DNA from: Stromatinia cepivora
Lineage: Eukaryota; Ascomycota; Leotiomycetes; Helotiales; Sclerotiniaceae
Assembly: GCA_014898415.1 (NCBI GenBank)
Contig: RCTD01000010.1
Location: 868,001-932,000, forward strand
Direction: 5' to 3'
Length of the DNA: 64,000 nucleotides
Made by a program: the position numbers and the translations under genes. This document shows, one piece after another, positions 33,028-44,614 of the stretch. The first letter of the stretch is position 1; every line of letters begins with the position of its first letter. The notes below the pieces were generated by a model. That model ran no database searches. It was not told the DNA's origin and worked only from the letters and a program-made list of their open reading frames with translations.

Positions 33028-36000
33028 GGTATCATAGTGGTCCCGAGAGGGAATTGCATGGAAGGTGTTCAATGTTTTGATGGCAACAATGCCTCCGTGA
33101 CGCAGGGTAATGCCTGGGTCTTGTTGTGGGATGCAAACAGTTTTAATGAAGCAGAATCAAGCATTGAGAGTGTTAGCTCGAATACAACAGACATTTCCGG
33201 GTGAGTAACTTACATCATTTCCGCTTTTCTGGGCCACGATTAATTATACCCCTTCACGAACTTGCTCAGCCCTATCTAGAAAAACGCGTAGTTCGTGGCA
33301 AGAAAGCATCGCTGATAAATTTTCCTCGTTAGAGACTGCATCCTTCGGGAAATATCTTTTGCGGAGGCAGTTCTGCCGCTAAAATAAATTCTAGGAAGAT
33401 ACATCCGTTTTCCCCAAATCCTTACTCAACGCTTTATGCAGTGACCAATGGATATAAGGTCTTGTTGTCAATCATAACCTCAAAACTTGGGCTTTGTAGA
33501 TTAGGTCTTTTATCTATATCACAGCATTAAGCTTCGAATATGATCTGGGACGAACTCAATATCCTGTTATCTATTTGTACTGTGGCACCGAACATACAAG
33601 CACCCAAGAGTCGTGCTTTTCCTGCAATGGATGGACCTTAACGACTCATGAGCACGGGGAACGCAAGCCTACTGATTGGAAGGTCTTCATAATCACAGCA
33701 AGCTATTCTAATAAAGTTAAGACCGAATATTTTGGTCGCCGGATTTTTAGTACTCGGAACTCCTATGGTACAAATTGCCTCAATAGAAACGTCACTCCAA
33801 TCTGCTAATGCCTCTCTTGTACAGTGTCTCCAAATTCACTCTCGCATTATTTCATCGCCAACTTGTTCACTTCAAACTATTCAGATTTGTCTTGTGAATT
33901 GTCTCCACAAATAGAGATGGAATTGGTTCGAGGACCTCCCGGGCGAGTACGTTTACACTCGAGCATCTGCTTCTTTCCCTTACATTGTTCACTTCCAAGC
34001 TCACATCTTTCTAGGTTGCTCTTTTAACCATGGTGGACCGACTGTAAGTTACAGTGGCAGACAAATCAACATATCTTGCCTTGAATGAATTGATCGCGTC
34101 TTTATCAAGGAGAAGAGATCTGAGTTTGGAATAACAAAAGGAACGCCAAGTTGCGTGCCTATCCAGAATGCCCATACCGCCTTTAGGATTCTATCTGCTT
34201 TGCAATAAATCCAAGTTTCAGATGCAAGACTTTTGTTCGGTCTCTGCGACAGTGTTGGTGGGAACTCGGTCACGCAAATAATCAATTTTTCTCGACGTAA
34301 AAGAGCACGCATTCATCAATTGTGTCTGTGACCACCGGATAGCAGAACTGACAAAGAGCCGGTCTTTTAAGCATTGCACAAGTCCCAGGATTAGGAATGT
34401 TGTTCTCAAATATGTTGGATGAAATTCGATTTGTATTTGAATGGTTCAAATAGCCATTGTAATCTCAAGACATTTCTGGGTCAGAGATGCGGTGTAGGTC
34501 AAAATTCCCATTTTCAAGCCGAAGAACATTTTATTTTGACCAGATATTGGAAGATGAGCATGATATAGGGCTACTGACATGGACATCCATGGCTTCGCAG
34601 CCCATCATCCTTATCTAGCTTGGCGATTCTCAGCTCAACGTTAATACTGTGGAACAGTAAATCCGGCCCTGTTGCTTTCGCAATCTGTAATGGTATTTCG
34701 GCTCACTCTGGTGCAGCAGCACCTTCAGCATCAATTGATCCAAGCCGCTGCACAAGAATGACGCGGCAACCATAAAGTGGAAAGGGTCACGGAATGCTGT
34801 GGTCAATGGTATTCAATTCCTCGTTTCTGGTGCAGTCGATTTCAACCACGACCATCATCACCTTCAATATGCTGTTCATTTGTGACGCAGCCATCGAGAA
34901 TGAAATGGGTCACATGCCCTATTATCATCCTATTGACAAAAATGCTCCTTTCAACATCATCACACAGAAAGAATCCAGGCCCTTGAGCAAATCAACAACT
35001 CGCTCCCTGGACGCAACGAACAAAAGTTGAGGGATTGATAGGGGACGAAAACATTAATAGCCGGAACAATGTCATTGAATCCCAGAGTGGGGATAGCCGG
35101 TGACTTCTAGCATTATAAGGAGATAAATACATGCACGCCAGGATTTTCCTCTATACACCGTAGAAAATCGACTACAGAGAATTCCTGCCACTATTCTCGG
35201 ACATTGAGATATGCGACTCGATACATTTGAATTGCCACAATGCAGTTTGACTCACTAAGAATCAACCAGAAGCGATCCCATTAAGATTTTATCAATACGA
35301 ACAGTCCTAGTTTTTAGGAACCCCTTACTTGCCTCCGAGGACACCAAGAATCCAACTCATTGCTGTCAGAGAACGTTTGGCAATGCAGTGGTGACTTACA
35401 TTCAACAGTAACCCAATCGTTCATCTAGATTCGTGACATGCTGCTTGTAAGATGAATATACGTATTCGAGACTTGGAATCGAAATTCATCGACCTAAGGA
35501 GATGCGTCTAATCATGCGCGTTTATACCGAGATTCAGTGAGCTTCGGCAAAACCACTTCACATAGCCACAAGAATCACAACTAAGATATGAGAAGCGGAT
35601 ATCCACCAAAGGGCACAATTCGCAAGTATTCAAATTAATTCCGATTCGTCCTATTGACAAGCCAATTGTCGGATTCTAAATAAGCGGTCCCCTCTAGCAT
35701 CCGTCCTGCTTGGCAAGAATCCAATCCCCCGAAGGACACCCCGTTCTCATAGAGTCTCTGAGAAGTCCATTTCATTCGCATACGTACCTCCTGGGCCTCC
35801 CTGTCTGCGAATCAAGATTCGGCTAAAACCTAAGCATGAAATAGCGTTCATAATGAGACCCACGAGATTGGCCTAAACATCGACCACTGGTTACAGCTTT
35901 CGTTGAAGAGACACCAACAATGAAAGGGTTTGTTGATGATTGCATCTCAGGAAACCGTTTGGAAGAAAAGTTATCATTCACCAAGCTGAGGGTCAAAGGA

Positions 36001-36540
36001 AATCCCATCGTCAACAACTTCCAAGTTTCCTGGCGGTTACAGAGTCCATGGTTTCTCTCCCAATATATGGTTTCCCAAAGAGTAAAATGGTTAGGCGTCC
36101 TCACTTACAGCAGCCTCAAATAAACGACTTTCAATCGATTTGACTGAAATCTCTAGTAAGTCGCTCACACTTTTTCTCTTGGTTACCGAGGAATTCGAAT
36201 TTAAATCCACCGGATGGTCCTGGCGAGTCTGTCGCTTTTCCTGCAAACCATTTGATGAGATAAATTATGTATCTGCTAAGGAAAATCTTCCTACGCTTCT
36301 ACGGCCGTGGAAATAGAGGCCCATGAGCGAGTGGTTCGAGCCTTGACCAACAAATGTGCGGCCTGGCACATCAATCATCATCTGGGACCATTATCACTAA
36401 TGTTCACCGTACTTCTCATCCCGAGGTCTGCCTTTGCCATCCAGTCAACGTTACGCTTTCGTGTCTACTCCAATATTCCTCGGTCGATGGAGAAAACACA
36501 CCAATTGCCACCTGACACCCTAAAAAGACTTCTAACCACA
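33028..36540. other. large gene-poor interval
   Basis: About 3.5 kb without an intact gene. At 33031-33198 one plus-strand frame (IIVVPRGNCMEG...NTTDISG) is open, exon-like, and ends at a GTGAGT donor; it lies immediately outside the inverted-repeat element. Elsewhere short frames overlap on several strands and look like chance. Composition is near normal, so this is not RIP-type damage at the level of the window ends. Confidence 0.45.
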
Positions 36541-36900
36541 CAGCCGAAAATCCCCACGATCGTAAGCTATGGAGAACACGGTGAAGAATTTAGCTGAGGA
36601 GCACAGGCTTATGATGTCAATCCGATACGCGCCATTAAGCTACTGCTTGACCCTACACAGGGCATGCCATCCTACATTCCAGCATCGACTCTGAAAGTAG
36701 ATGGGGAACCTTGGAACTGGATTGCCATACAGAAGGGATATCAATTGCCAACAAAACACGCCACGAGAGCACAAGACTGCTTCTTGAAGAATCTCCATTC
36801 CATATTCGTGGAAGTCTACCAAATTATCGACTCGTCATCCCACGAGAGCCGATGTCTTCCGAAAGTGCAAGCATGGCAATTGATAGGAAGTTTTGGGTAA
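36541..36900 (+). pseudogene. Hsp70-like (actin-fold ATPase) pseudogene fragment
   Basis: One plus-strand frame reads IPTIVSYGEHGEEFS, a TGA stop at 36595-36597, then GAQAYDVNPIRAIKLLLDP, MPSYIPAST and a more diverged stretch to about 36830. This matches the block after the first ATPase segment of the large fungal Hsp70-like family, where tryptophan precedes GAQA; TGG to TGA explains the stop. No N-terminal phosphate-binding motif is visible upstream in the right place, and the C-terminal half is not recognisable. It is therefore a truncated, inactive remnant. The identification is from pattern memory. Confidence 0.6.
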
Positions 36901-37797
36901 AGTATCGAAGCAGAAACACGAAACACATATTGGAGTTGAAGTATCAAGCAGGGAGCCTCTAGGTTCGTTGATAATACAGCGATCGTGATTATTTTGAGGG
37001 CAACGGATTATTTTAACTAAGAAACGGTTTTTCGAGAGGAACAGATTTTACATTGGACAAAGGAAGGAAGACCAGGATAGAAAGAGCTTAGTAATTGGAT
37101 GGAGTCTAGGACGCCTACGGTTTTGTTCAGGTACAGATGCCCTTGTGAGAATAACTTTCAGATTGGTTACAATATACAAAACTGGAACGAGATGATGGTC
37201 ATTCAAAATCTTGGTGGATGACTCCTAAAGCTAGAATAATACAGAAATTTCAGAACGATTGAATCCTTCAATACTGTGATGCGTTGCTCGTGACTGTAGC
37301 CAGTGGGCCGTATTTTATGGGGAGTTTCCATTAGGATCATCAATTAGCTCTCACTAAGATCGAGGAGCTGAGGGTTCGCCAACCGATTTATTCTGCCCGA
37401 ACAGGCAACAGGTCGTTGATCTTTGTACCAATTTACGACATGAGAGGGTATGGGTCTCATAATTTGGAAAAGGGAAGTGGGAAATGCATAAAGTATCAGG
37501 GTGTTTATTATCGGTGGTGGACTAGATGCTCGGTAAATGGCCGTCTATTTCACCAGGTGTCACGGAATGTCGGGATATTCACTTCATAATTCTAGAAGTT
37601 AAAAATCCATTGCTCAATGTCTTATTATTTTGTGAAACGGTTTTTAAAACAAACTATCTATAATCTGGCTCCACATATACTGAGTCACTTGCTGCTCCCA
37701 CTAACCTTGCCCAGCAGCGGGCAAGGCCAGCAAATAGGCCTCTTGTGACTTGCAAATAAGAATAATCCACACGCGCGAAAAACTTCCGACTCTCTTC
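36901..37797. other. intergenic
   Basis: About 900 bp between the Hsp70-like remnant and the hypothetical gene. No further pieces of the remnant can be recognised and nothing else stands out. Confidence 0.45.
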
Positions 37798-38643
37798 CTA
37801 CCTTCCAGCTATCTCCATCACTTTCTGTTTCTCCCCCAAAAATCTCATAATCATCCTAACCCAAAACTCCGAAAATCCCATAATCATCAACCCACCATCA
37901 TCAAGCTGTATAACCATCTTATATTGATAATCCCAAAGATAACTTTCTTCAATCGGTCCATGTTTTCCCTCGTCCCAATTATCAGATACTTCGCGCCAAA
38001 TCCGAGGTGTGTGGAATATATCCCGCGCATTTTTATATTCGATTTTTTCTCTGTCGTATCTGATTTTTAGTAGCTTCCTTGGAGGAATATTGTAGAACAG
38101 AGGATAGGGATCTTCATCCACGATAACTTTTACGTCGAAGAGTTTGGCGGTTTGGATGTTGGCCATGGGAAGATTTATTTCTGATCTTTCCCAGAGTTGC
38201 AAGTTGGTTGAGGTTGTTTGGGTTTCTCTCGGTCCAAAACTTTTGTCTTGCTTTTTAGCTTCGCTTGCTTTCACTAGGCGTTTCTCGTCTTTGCGTTTGG
38301 GTTTCTGCTTTTCTTGTCTTGCTTGCATCCTCTTGTTGACCTTTGATACAGACAATTTCGATGTAGAACACCAGGATCTTAGCGTGTTCAGCTTCTTCGT
38401 CCACAACTTATGTCGTCGCCTATCCTTTTCCCGAACTCCTCTTCTTCTCATCTCCAGCTGGACCTCCTCAGCCTCAAGAATCAGTCGTAAGTATAGTTCA
38501 TGGTGTTTCCTCAGAATATCCATGAATTTTTCATCAAGGCTTTCATTATCCCATTCCAGAACCTTATGATAGATTATGGACTGAGATTCGAGATAGAGCC
38601 ATTCTATACTATCGAGCTCTAGATCCGTTTGCTCATCGCTCAT
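37798..38643 (-). CDS. hypothetical protein, 281 aa, charged with basic helical middle
   Basis: I do not recognise it. The first ATG in a sensible place is at 38643 (MSDEQTDLELDSIEWLYLES); the frame is open for 30 more codons upstream without ATG, and an AG acceptor near 38719 makes an unseen 5' exon possible. Residues about 40-150 are rich in Glu/Lys/Arg/Leu and probably helical (LRLILEAEEVQLEMRRRGV). A Lys/Arg/Gln segment around 140-165 looks like a nuclear-localisation type patch. The C-terminal third (NIPPRKLLKIRY, YQYKMVIQLDDGGLMIMGF) appears to be a folded beta-containing domain. No signal peptide or membrane helix. Codon use looks like a real fungal gene. Confidence 0.6.
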   Translation of the reverse strand: MSDEQTDLELDSIEWLYLESQSIIYHKVLEWDNESLDEKFMDILRKHHELYLRLILEAEEVQLEMRRRGVREKDRRRHKLWTKKLNTLRSWCSTSKLSVSKVNKRMQARQEKQKPKRKDEKRLVKASEAKKQDKSFGPRETQTTSTNLQLWERSEINLPMANIQTAKLFDVKVIVDEDPYPLFYNIPPRKLLKIRYDREKIEYKNARDIFHTPRIWREVSDNWDEGKHGPIEESYLWDYQYKMVIQLDDGGLMIMGFSEFWVRMIMRFLGEKQKVMEIAGR

Positions 38644-38872
38644 GGATTTCTCAACGAAGAGTGTCAGCGCAACTTTTTGTATCTCGATGATTTTGCGTTG
38701 CTTCTCCTTTGACTCTATCCATAGGATCCGCAAAAAAATATAAGATCATAGGATATGCGTTCATGCGATTAAAACGTGCAATTGGCTGAGCATAATATTC
38801 CGAGTGTGAGGAGCTGTATTTGTTGAACCTTTTGATGTATGCAATTTCTCGTTTGAAAGCTGTATATGGACC

Positions 38873-39082
38873 TTAGAAAAGCCAAGTCAATGTGTAGATT
38901 AGTAACATAGGCGCGAGGATTCTAATCAATTGGTGGAAACTGCTGTTTTCATTGCGCCAATTTGGATCCATGTATATATGGGCGGCGAGAAAAGGTATTC
39001 CGCAGTAATGAGCGAAGAAGAGTGATGAATATCTGCCTTTATACCACTTAGCCGTGACCTTCCACAATTTTTCTGGAGGCAT
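38873..39082 (-). CDS. possible small membrane protein, 69 aa
   Basis: An ATG-initiated frame (MPPEKLWKVTAKWYKGRYSS) with a plausible fungal start context. It has an aromatic, basic N-terminus, a moderately hydrophobic segment (LFFAHYCGIPFLAAHIYM) and a strongly hydrophobic C-terminus (ILAPMLLIYTLTWLF). The pattern resembles small mitochondrial or ER single-pass proteins, but I recognise no family. It could instead be a 5' exon of the 37798-38643 gene, though I found no fitting splice pair. The upstream AT-rich pyrimidine tract is compatible with a promoter. Confidence 0.35.
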   Translation of the reverse strand: MPPEKLWKVTAKWYKGRYSSLFFAHYCGIPFLAAHIYMDPNWRNENSSFHQLIRILAPMLLIYTLTWLF

Positions 39083-41040
39083 CGTGAAGCGAATTGTTAT
39101 TGATGTTGTAGAAAGAGTAAGAGTATAAGTGTATGATGATTGTATTGATGAATGTTGAAAAGAAAATAAGTGTGAATTTAAAAGCTGTGGGAATGACGAA
39201 ATGGCCTAGATGCTAGCTCCCGTTGAACTAAAATGACAGAGGGCTACGACTTTAGTTCGGAAGAAAACCGAGGAATCTATATATCGGGATTTTCAAATAC
39301 ATGAGTTCGAGTCTGGGGAATGACAAAACTGTTACAAGTGGATGTATTTTCCACGGAAGGAGCAAGTCTAAATGAATTTGATTATATTAGCAGTTTTGTC
39401 TCTTTTATTGAAACAATTGTTATTATTAAGTCATATGCTACAATGATTCTTTTACACTTATTACAAACCATGGGTCTGAATAGGATAGTATGGTATCTTG
39501 CTCATTCATTTCAAAGCTTACTTGCGAGAAAAGCCCATACCACATAGTTCATCGTATTTGATTCTATCGGGCCTGGTATCCTCATATAATTTCGAAATTA
39601 GGTTTCTTGAATTCCTATGATAATAAAGTACACGGCAAAACCCTTGGGGGGGGGGATAGAGGAGTGTATATGTGTATTTACTGCTCACTTCATTCAGAAA
39701 TACAACAAAACATCAATTTTGGGACACGAATCACGGGGAACAAAAAAATTCAATTTCTTTTACTACATTTATTTTGCTAGGCCATTACTCAAACATCAAA
39801 ATAAACAACGAAAAGAAAATCCACCCACAAGAGAATTCGGGCATGGCTGTGTCCATATACTAATACAGACATGCAACAAAACAAAACTCTTCAGACTAAA
39901 TCACGATATATGATTAAGTCCAAAATAATGATTTGAATTATGACGTATTCTATAGATTCTGCGACATTGCACGTGAAGTTCTCGACCGATTATGTGAGGT
40001 GAGAGGGGAGGAATAATATTGTTCTGCTATGTGATGAGAATTTTGATTGATATCCTTGAAGTTCCATATACGGTTGCAAAATGATACCCTATAGTAGCCC
40101 GATACTTCTTGGCTGAAGCTTGGTTATGCGAGAGTAGCTCCTTCGGGCTTATTGTCTTGTACAGAGGCAGCACAGTAAAGAAGGCCCGGTACCAATGAAG
40201 AAGATGTTAATGCTGACCGACGATAAAAACGAGGTTGCAGAGGCAAGTGACCGGAGCTGATCCTAGAAATATACGAGAATGTATGAGCACGGGATATATG
40301 TTGAAGATAGGGGTAGTGTCAAAGCATGAGCTGCGAGACGTCTCGTCAATAGCCAAAAATATTTGAGTCTCTCTACCTGCCTGCTATTCGCGGATCTCCA
40401 TCCCATGCACAAATCCAATCATATCCTAGGTACTTCGAACTGAGTCACAAGAAGGAGAGCACTCTATGCATTTGCACCATAACATGTGGAGAGGAAAAAA
40501 AGCCCGAAGCCATCTGACGAGAGTTGTTTAGATTTTGTCTGGAATTGGAACATTGGGCTTTGACCTAAATATCCCAGCAGAATATCAGTTGAGTCCATTA
40601 AATGTACAGAGATATGTTCATATATCGATAGATATCGTTTGAAATCTATTAGAAGATAATATGAAGTAACCGCTCCACATTTGAACGTTACGAAGGGCCA
40701 TCTGGAACTCTCTGTGGACAACTCGTTGAGTCCTAGATGGATGTCTAACCATTAAAAAGAGCAAAGATTGGCTATCATCACTATCCAATCCGTTAAAAAT
40801 GAATGCGGAGAAATGAAACTATCATTTTCTAGATGGATATCACTCCAATACATAAAAAGCCTCGCTGGGGACCATGCTCCCTCTATTCTATAAACGCCAT
40901 GCCTTCTATATTTATGTCCAATGCCCGTTACGCCGCTGACCGCAGACCCGCTGACTCTAAAATTCTAGTATAATGTCTATGCCTTGCCCATGTAATGCCC
41001 AGTAAATTACACCCCAAAACACAATATATGCTCACTCCGA
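39083..41040. other. intergenic, no gene seen
   Basis: About 2 kb. It includes a run of nine G at 39648-39656 and A-rich stretches. Open frames at 39320-39913 and 40464-40721 are AT-driven with no protein-like composition. The final ~200 bp are the 3' flank of the Mpv17-family gene. Confidence 0.5.
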
Positions 41041-41981
41041 CTAGGCCTCGGCCTTCTGCTTCTGAGCCTCACTGGCACGCTCTTTCCTAACGGTAACTTC
41101 TTTCGACACTTTCGCGATGGTAGTTGTAATGATTTCCTTTTCTGCATTCTCGACGTTCCCGGCCATTTCACCCTCCACTCTTCTATTCAAGAAACTCAAA
41201 TATGTCTGCCACCCAATTGCGATGACTCCCGCGAAAATACTTCTATATTCTTGTGGTATCCATGCGAAACTAATTGCTGTGACCGCTGGCCAGAGTTTAA
41301 TACTGTTCATCATACTAGTCGGAACTGTTCTCTTAACACGCTCGACGACGTCCGGTAGGCTGTCTCCCGAAAGTAATGATTGCATGCCGAAGAAATATGT
41401 ATTGAAGATAGGAGTGAAGAACATTTGATTGACACCGACTTTCATTGCGAGAGAACCGGCTTTCGAAGAGTAGTTGAAGTTTTGGGAAAGAAACATGAAC
41501 CTTTGCTTTGTTAGCCTATTTCCGCATCCCGTCTCCATCGACAATGGGGTAATAGGGGGCCAAACCATTTATAAGATGGAATACTACTGCCCATACTGAT
41601 AACCAATGCTCTCAAAGTACGCTTCCAATCATAATTATCCCCGCAGATACTTTGCGCTGATAAATCTCCCAGAAAATATATCACTAACGAACTGCAGAAT
41701 TGTGTAGTATAAGGACGTTTCCGTTGCGCTCGACCGTATGCCTGAAAAGATCGAGTCAAAGGACCGAGTCGTTGCCATAATGGCAGAGTCGCAATAGTCG
41801 CAGGAATTGGAATCGCAGTGCAATTCGCGGAGGTTTCTGTCAAGGGGTTCGGAAGAGGTGGATGGGTGGAATTACCGGATGTGTGTCTTTTGGAAGTGAA
41901 ATTTGTTTGTTTCCTATGGGTTGGAAAGTGTGAACGTCGCAGTACCACCCGACCAGTTGTTTGAACAGCAAAGAGAGCCAT
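41041..41981 (-). CDS. Mpv17/PMP22 family membrane protein
   Basis: A member of the Mpv17/PMP22/Sym1 family (PF04117), small four-helix proteins of the mitochondrial inner or peroxisomal membrane. Exons on the minus strand are 41981-41566 and 41500-41041 (291 aa); the 65-nt intron has a GTTTGG donor, a GCTAAC branch and a GCAAAG acceptor, and splicing restores the PSYKWFMFLSQNFNYSS segment. The N-terminal ~75 residues are Arg/Ser/Thr-rich and could be a mitochondrial presequence. The family signature is in the C-terminal half: KVGVNQMFFTPIFNTYFFGM and WPAVTAISFAWIPQEYRSIFAG, then the last helix GWQTYLSFLNRR. A charged tail rich in Lys/Glu/Ala follows. The long N- and C-terminal extensions are typical for one ascomycete subgroup. 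Confidence 0.92.
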
Positions 41982-44046
41982 GATGTAAAAGCAATTGTTA
42001 TCGTATAAACATGTTTTAAAGAGAATATGTTGTTTGAATAAAAGATGTTTCGAAATTCCAATCTTGAATCTTGATCAGATGGACCGTGAACGTTGGTAAT
42101 AATACGAAAGCGGGTAAGGCTACTTTGGGGTTTTGTAGATCCTTACGTAAGCATGCGATGACCAGGGTTCAATTTCTATTTTGGGAAAAAGAATATTCTT
42201 GGCATCTTCGACACAATGTAACCGCAGGTTGCAATAGAATGATCATCCCAAGGATTACGGATGACATTGAAAGACTGCACAAACGATTATGTAGCATCCT
42301 AGGACGCTCAAGTTACAAATTTAAAAAATCTCGGTTGTTATATAGGTGGTCCGAATAAATTGCGATAACATCAGATGCCTCTTCTTTTGGATTTGGCATT
42401 ATTCCACCAGACAAGAATGAAACTATATAGTCCTGTAATTACCAGTTAGCGAAGTGGATGATTTTACTCCTTCATCTTCTCTTGCGTTCAATAATTCTAT
42501 TTTGATGAGGAAACCCCGCTTCAAATGGGTGTCGTGAGCTCAGTTAGATGATATAAGACAACATCTGTTATAGATGGATATGAAGCGTGGTATCCAGAAT
42601 ACTAGAAACTTCTAGATTTGTGTTAGGGTTTAGAGGCACAAGAGGCAGCGTGGATTCAGATCGTGATGCTACCTAGGGTAAGGGCTTTCCCCGAAAACTA
42701 ATCTCGGTAATTGGCTCTAGTCTTTTTACTAGTGCTCTAGACTCGAGGTTTATCCCATTAGTACATTCGGATTCCAACGTTCTTCATCAAAGGCCGGCCT
42801 CAATGTGTCAAAAATTGAAAAGTTTGTCTGCCATAATGCGTCATCCATTGAGTCCTGAACTCCGAGGATATGACATGGACTGAACTTGTAGATTAGGAAA
42901 AATTGGATGGATAGACACTTCGTATGGCTAATCTATGATCAAAAATGTGACCAAATAGAGCATGCATCCACGAGCCAGAACATTCGGAAATGCCGATATG
43001 ATTTGCGCACAACGGAGTAAACTTATAAATTAGAAAAATTGATGATACTGTGTGGCAAATACCAACCTATGATGCGAAGATGCCAGAGCACAATGGAGAT
43101 GGAGGATGTTTGACTCAAATTATTACTATGATACATTACATGCAAGTTGAATTCGGGACATGAGGTGATGGAAGTCTGAACTGGCACCTGTCTTTGATTT
43201 GTAGTTTTTACCAAATGCATCTATTGTGATAGAGGAAAGAAATTGAAGAGCTTGCTATACTTACTTATACACTTGCTACCGGTCAGATTGAAAGTGAATA
43301 TCGTGGAAATGAACTTGAACATCAACTCAGACCATAATGAACGCTGTGAATATAAAATCAAGCATTTTGCAAGACAATGATGATTGCTACGATCTGAAAG
43401 ATAAACAGTACCGTTTTACATGCTGGAGGCCTGAAAATCCAAGCTGAATGAAGGCATACACGTGCAAAGGAATATCATGTAAAGGTTCAGAAGCAAAAAT
43501 ACGGGAGAAATGAGGAGTAAGTGAGATGAAAACTAGTGAGATCACTCAAGCGTGAGAGAAGACCAGGCCGATTTCGATCATATTCGAAAGTTGCTTGAGT
43601 ATCATTGGCCAATTTCCAATTAGACTGGAGGGCGATTTCAGATCACCAAGCTAGAATTAGCGGATTGCAAATTTCTATAAGTACCCTCCCACTTTCCCTT
43701 CCTTTCCTCCCTCCAAACATCGTCTTCTCTTTATTCAGATCACTTTTTCTACCCCACTACTACCTTGGGGTAATTCATTCTTTCTTTTACACATGTTACC
43801 TTTGGACTTCCGCTCTCGCCTTCGGGGTCTCGCTTACATCATCGACAATGTAAGGGTAGTATCAACAGTCATGTGTTGACTGCCATGGTGAGTTAGACCT
43901 TATTATCTCCCTTTCCACTGCTTCTCTTTTGATGAACTTACACATACTGCACCGTATGTAGTTTACAGACCTCATCTGGTGGGCCCCTAAGCCCCACCCA
44001 GGACGACTCGAACGATCGACACGAATAATGGATGTGGGGAGGAGTT
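41982..44046. other. intergenic, upstream of the hairpin array
   Basis: About 2.1 kb with no conserved gene. At 43680-43860 there is a pyrimidine-rich stretch followed by an ATG (43794) and a short frame ending at a GTAAGG donor (LPLDFRSRLRGLAYIIDN), which could be the start of a transcript that runs into the array; this is speculative. Nothing else is recognised. Confidence 0.45.
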
Positions 44047-44560
44047 CCAAGTCGCAGGGCGGCAGGTAGGCTTATCTGTTCGGGTCAAGTGCGGCTTGGT
44101 GGGAGGAGATCCAGACTACAGGGCGGCAAGTATACTTACTTGTTCAGGTCAAGTGTAGTCTGGTGGAGGAGGGCAGGATGGGGAGGTTGAATAGGGGGGG
44201 ATGGAGCGGAGGAAGGACAGGGATGGGGGGGAGGAATTCTAAACCACAGGGCGGCAGATAGGCTTATCTGTTCGGGTCAAGTGTGGTTTGGAAGGAGGGG
44301 ACCCAGGTTGCAGGGCGGCAAGTATACTTACTTGTTCAGGTCAAATGCAGTCTGGTGGTGGATGGTTGGGATGGGATGGGAGGACGAACAAAGGACGAAC
44401 GCTGGATGGAAGGAAGGAAGCTAGATTGTATAGGCGGCAAGTAGTCTTACTTGTTCAGGTCAAATGCGATTTGGTGGTGGAAGGCTAGGGCTGGGGGGAA
44501 GTGGCCTCAGATCGTACAGGCAGTAAACAGGCTTGTTTATGCAGGTCAAATGCGGTCTGG
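44047..44560. repeat. array of six ~53-nt two-stem hairpin elements with covarying stems
   Basis: Copies: 44047-44099, 44111-44163, 44239-44291, 44303-44355, 44421-44474, 44507-44560. Each is a 10-nt outer stem, a 6-nt GGGCGG-like strand, a 6-bp inner stem with a 4-nt loop, an 11-nt TTCRGGTCAAR strand, and the closing 10-nt stem. Outer stems: CCAAGTCGCA/TGCGGCTTGG, CCAGACTACA/TGTAGTCTGG, CTAAACCACA/TGTGGTTTGG, CCAGGTTGCA/TGCAGTCTGG, CTAGATTGTA/TGCGATTTGG, TCAGATCGTA/TGCGGTCTGG; differences are compensatory or G-T. Inner stems: CAGGTA/TATCTG, CAAGTA/TACTTG, CAGATA/TATCTG, CAAGTA/TACTTG, CAAGTA/TACTTG, TAAACA/TGTTTA. Spacers are G/A-rich on the plus strand. The strand of any transcript is unknown. 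I recognise no known RNA or element. Confidence 0.85.
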
Positions 44561-44592
44561 GTGGGAGGACAGGGAAGGAGGGGCGGGCCTGG

Positions 44593-44614
44593 ACGAACGA
44601 ACGAACGAACGAAC
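44593..44614. repeat. ACGA tetranucleotide microsatellite
   Basis: Five and a half copies of ACGA just after the hairpin array. A simple repeat. Confidence 0.9.

Noticed and set aside
44047..44560. CRISPR array
   Set aside because: Repeats are internally palindromic and diverged, spacers are G-rich and unequal, and the organism is a eukaryote.
44047..44560. Hammerhead or other known small ribozyme
   Set aside because: CUGANGA/GAAA cores are absent on both strands, and the internal loop does not fit other self-cleaving motifs I know.
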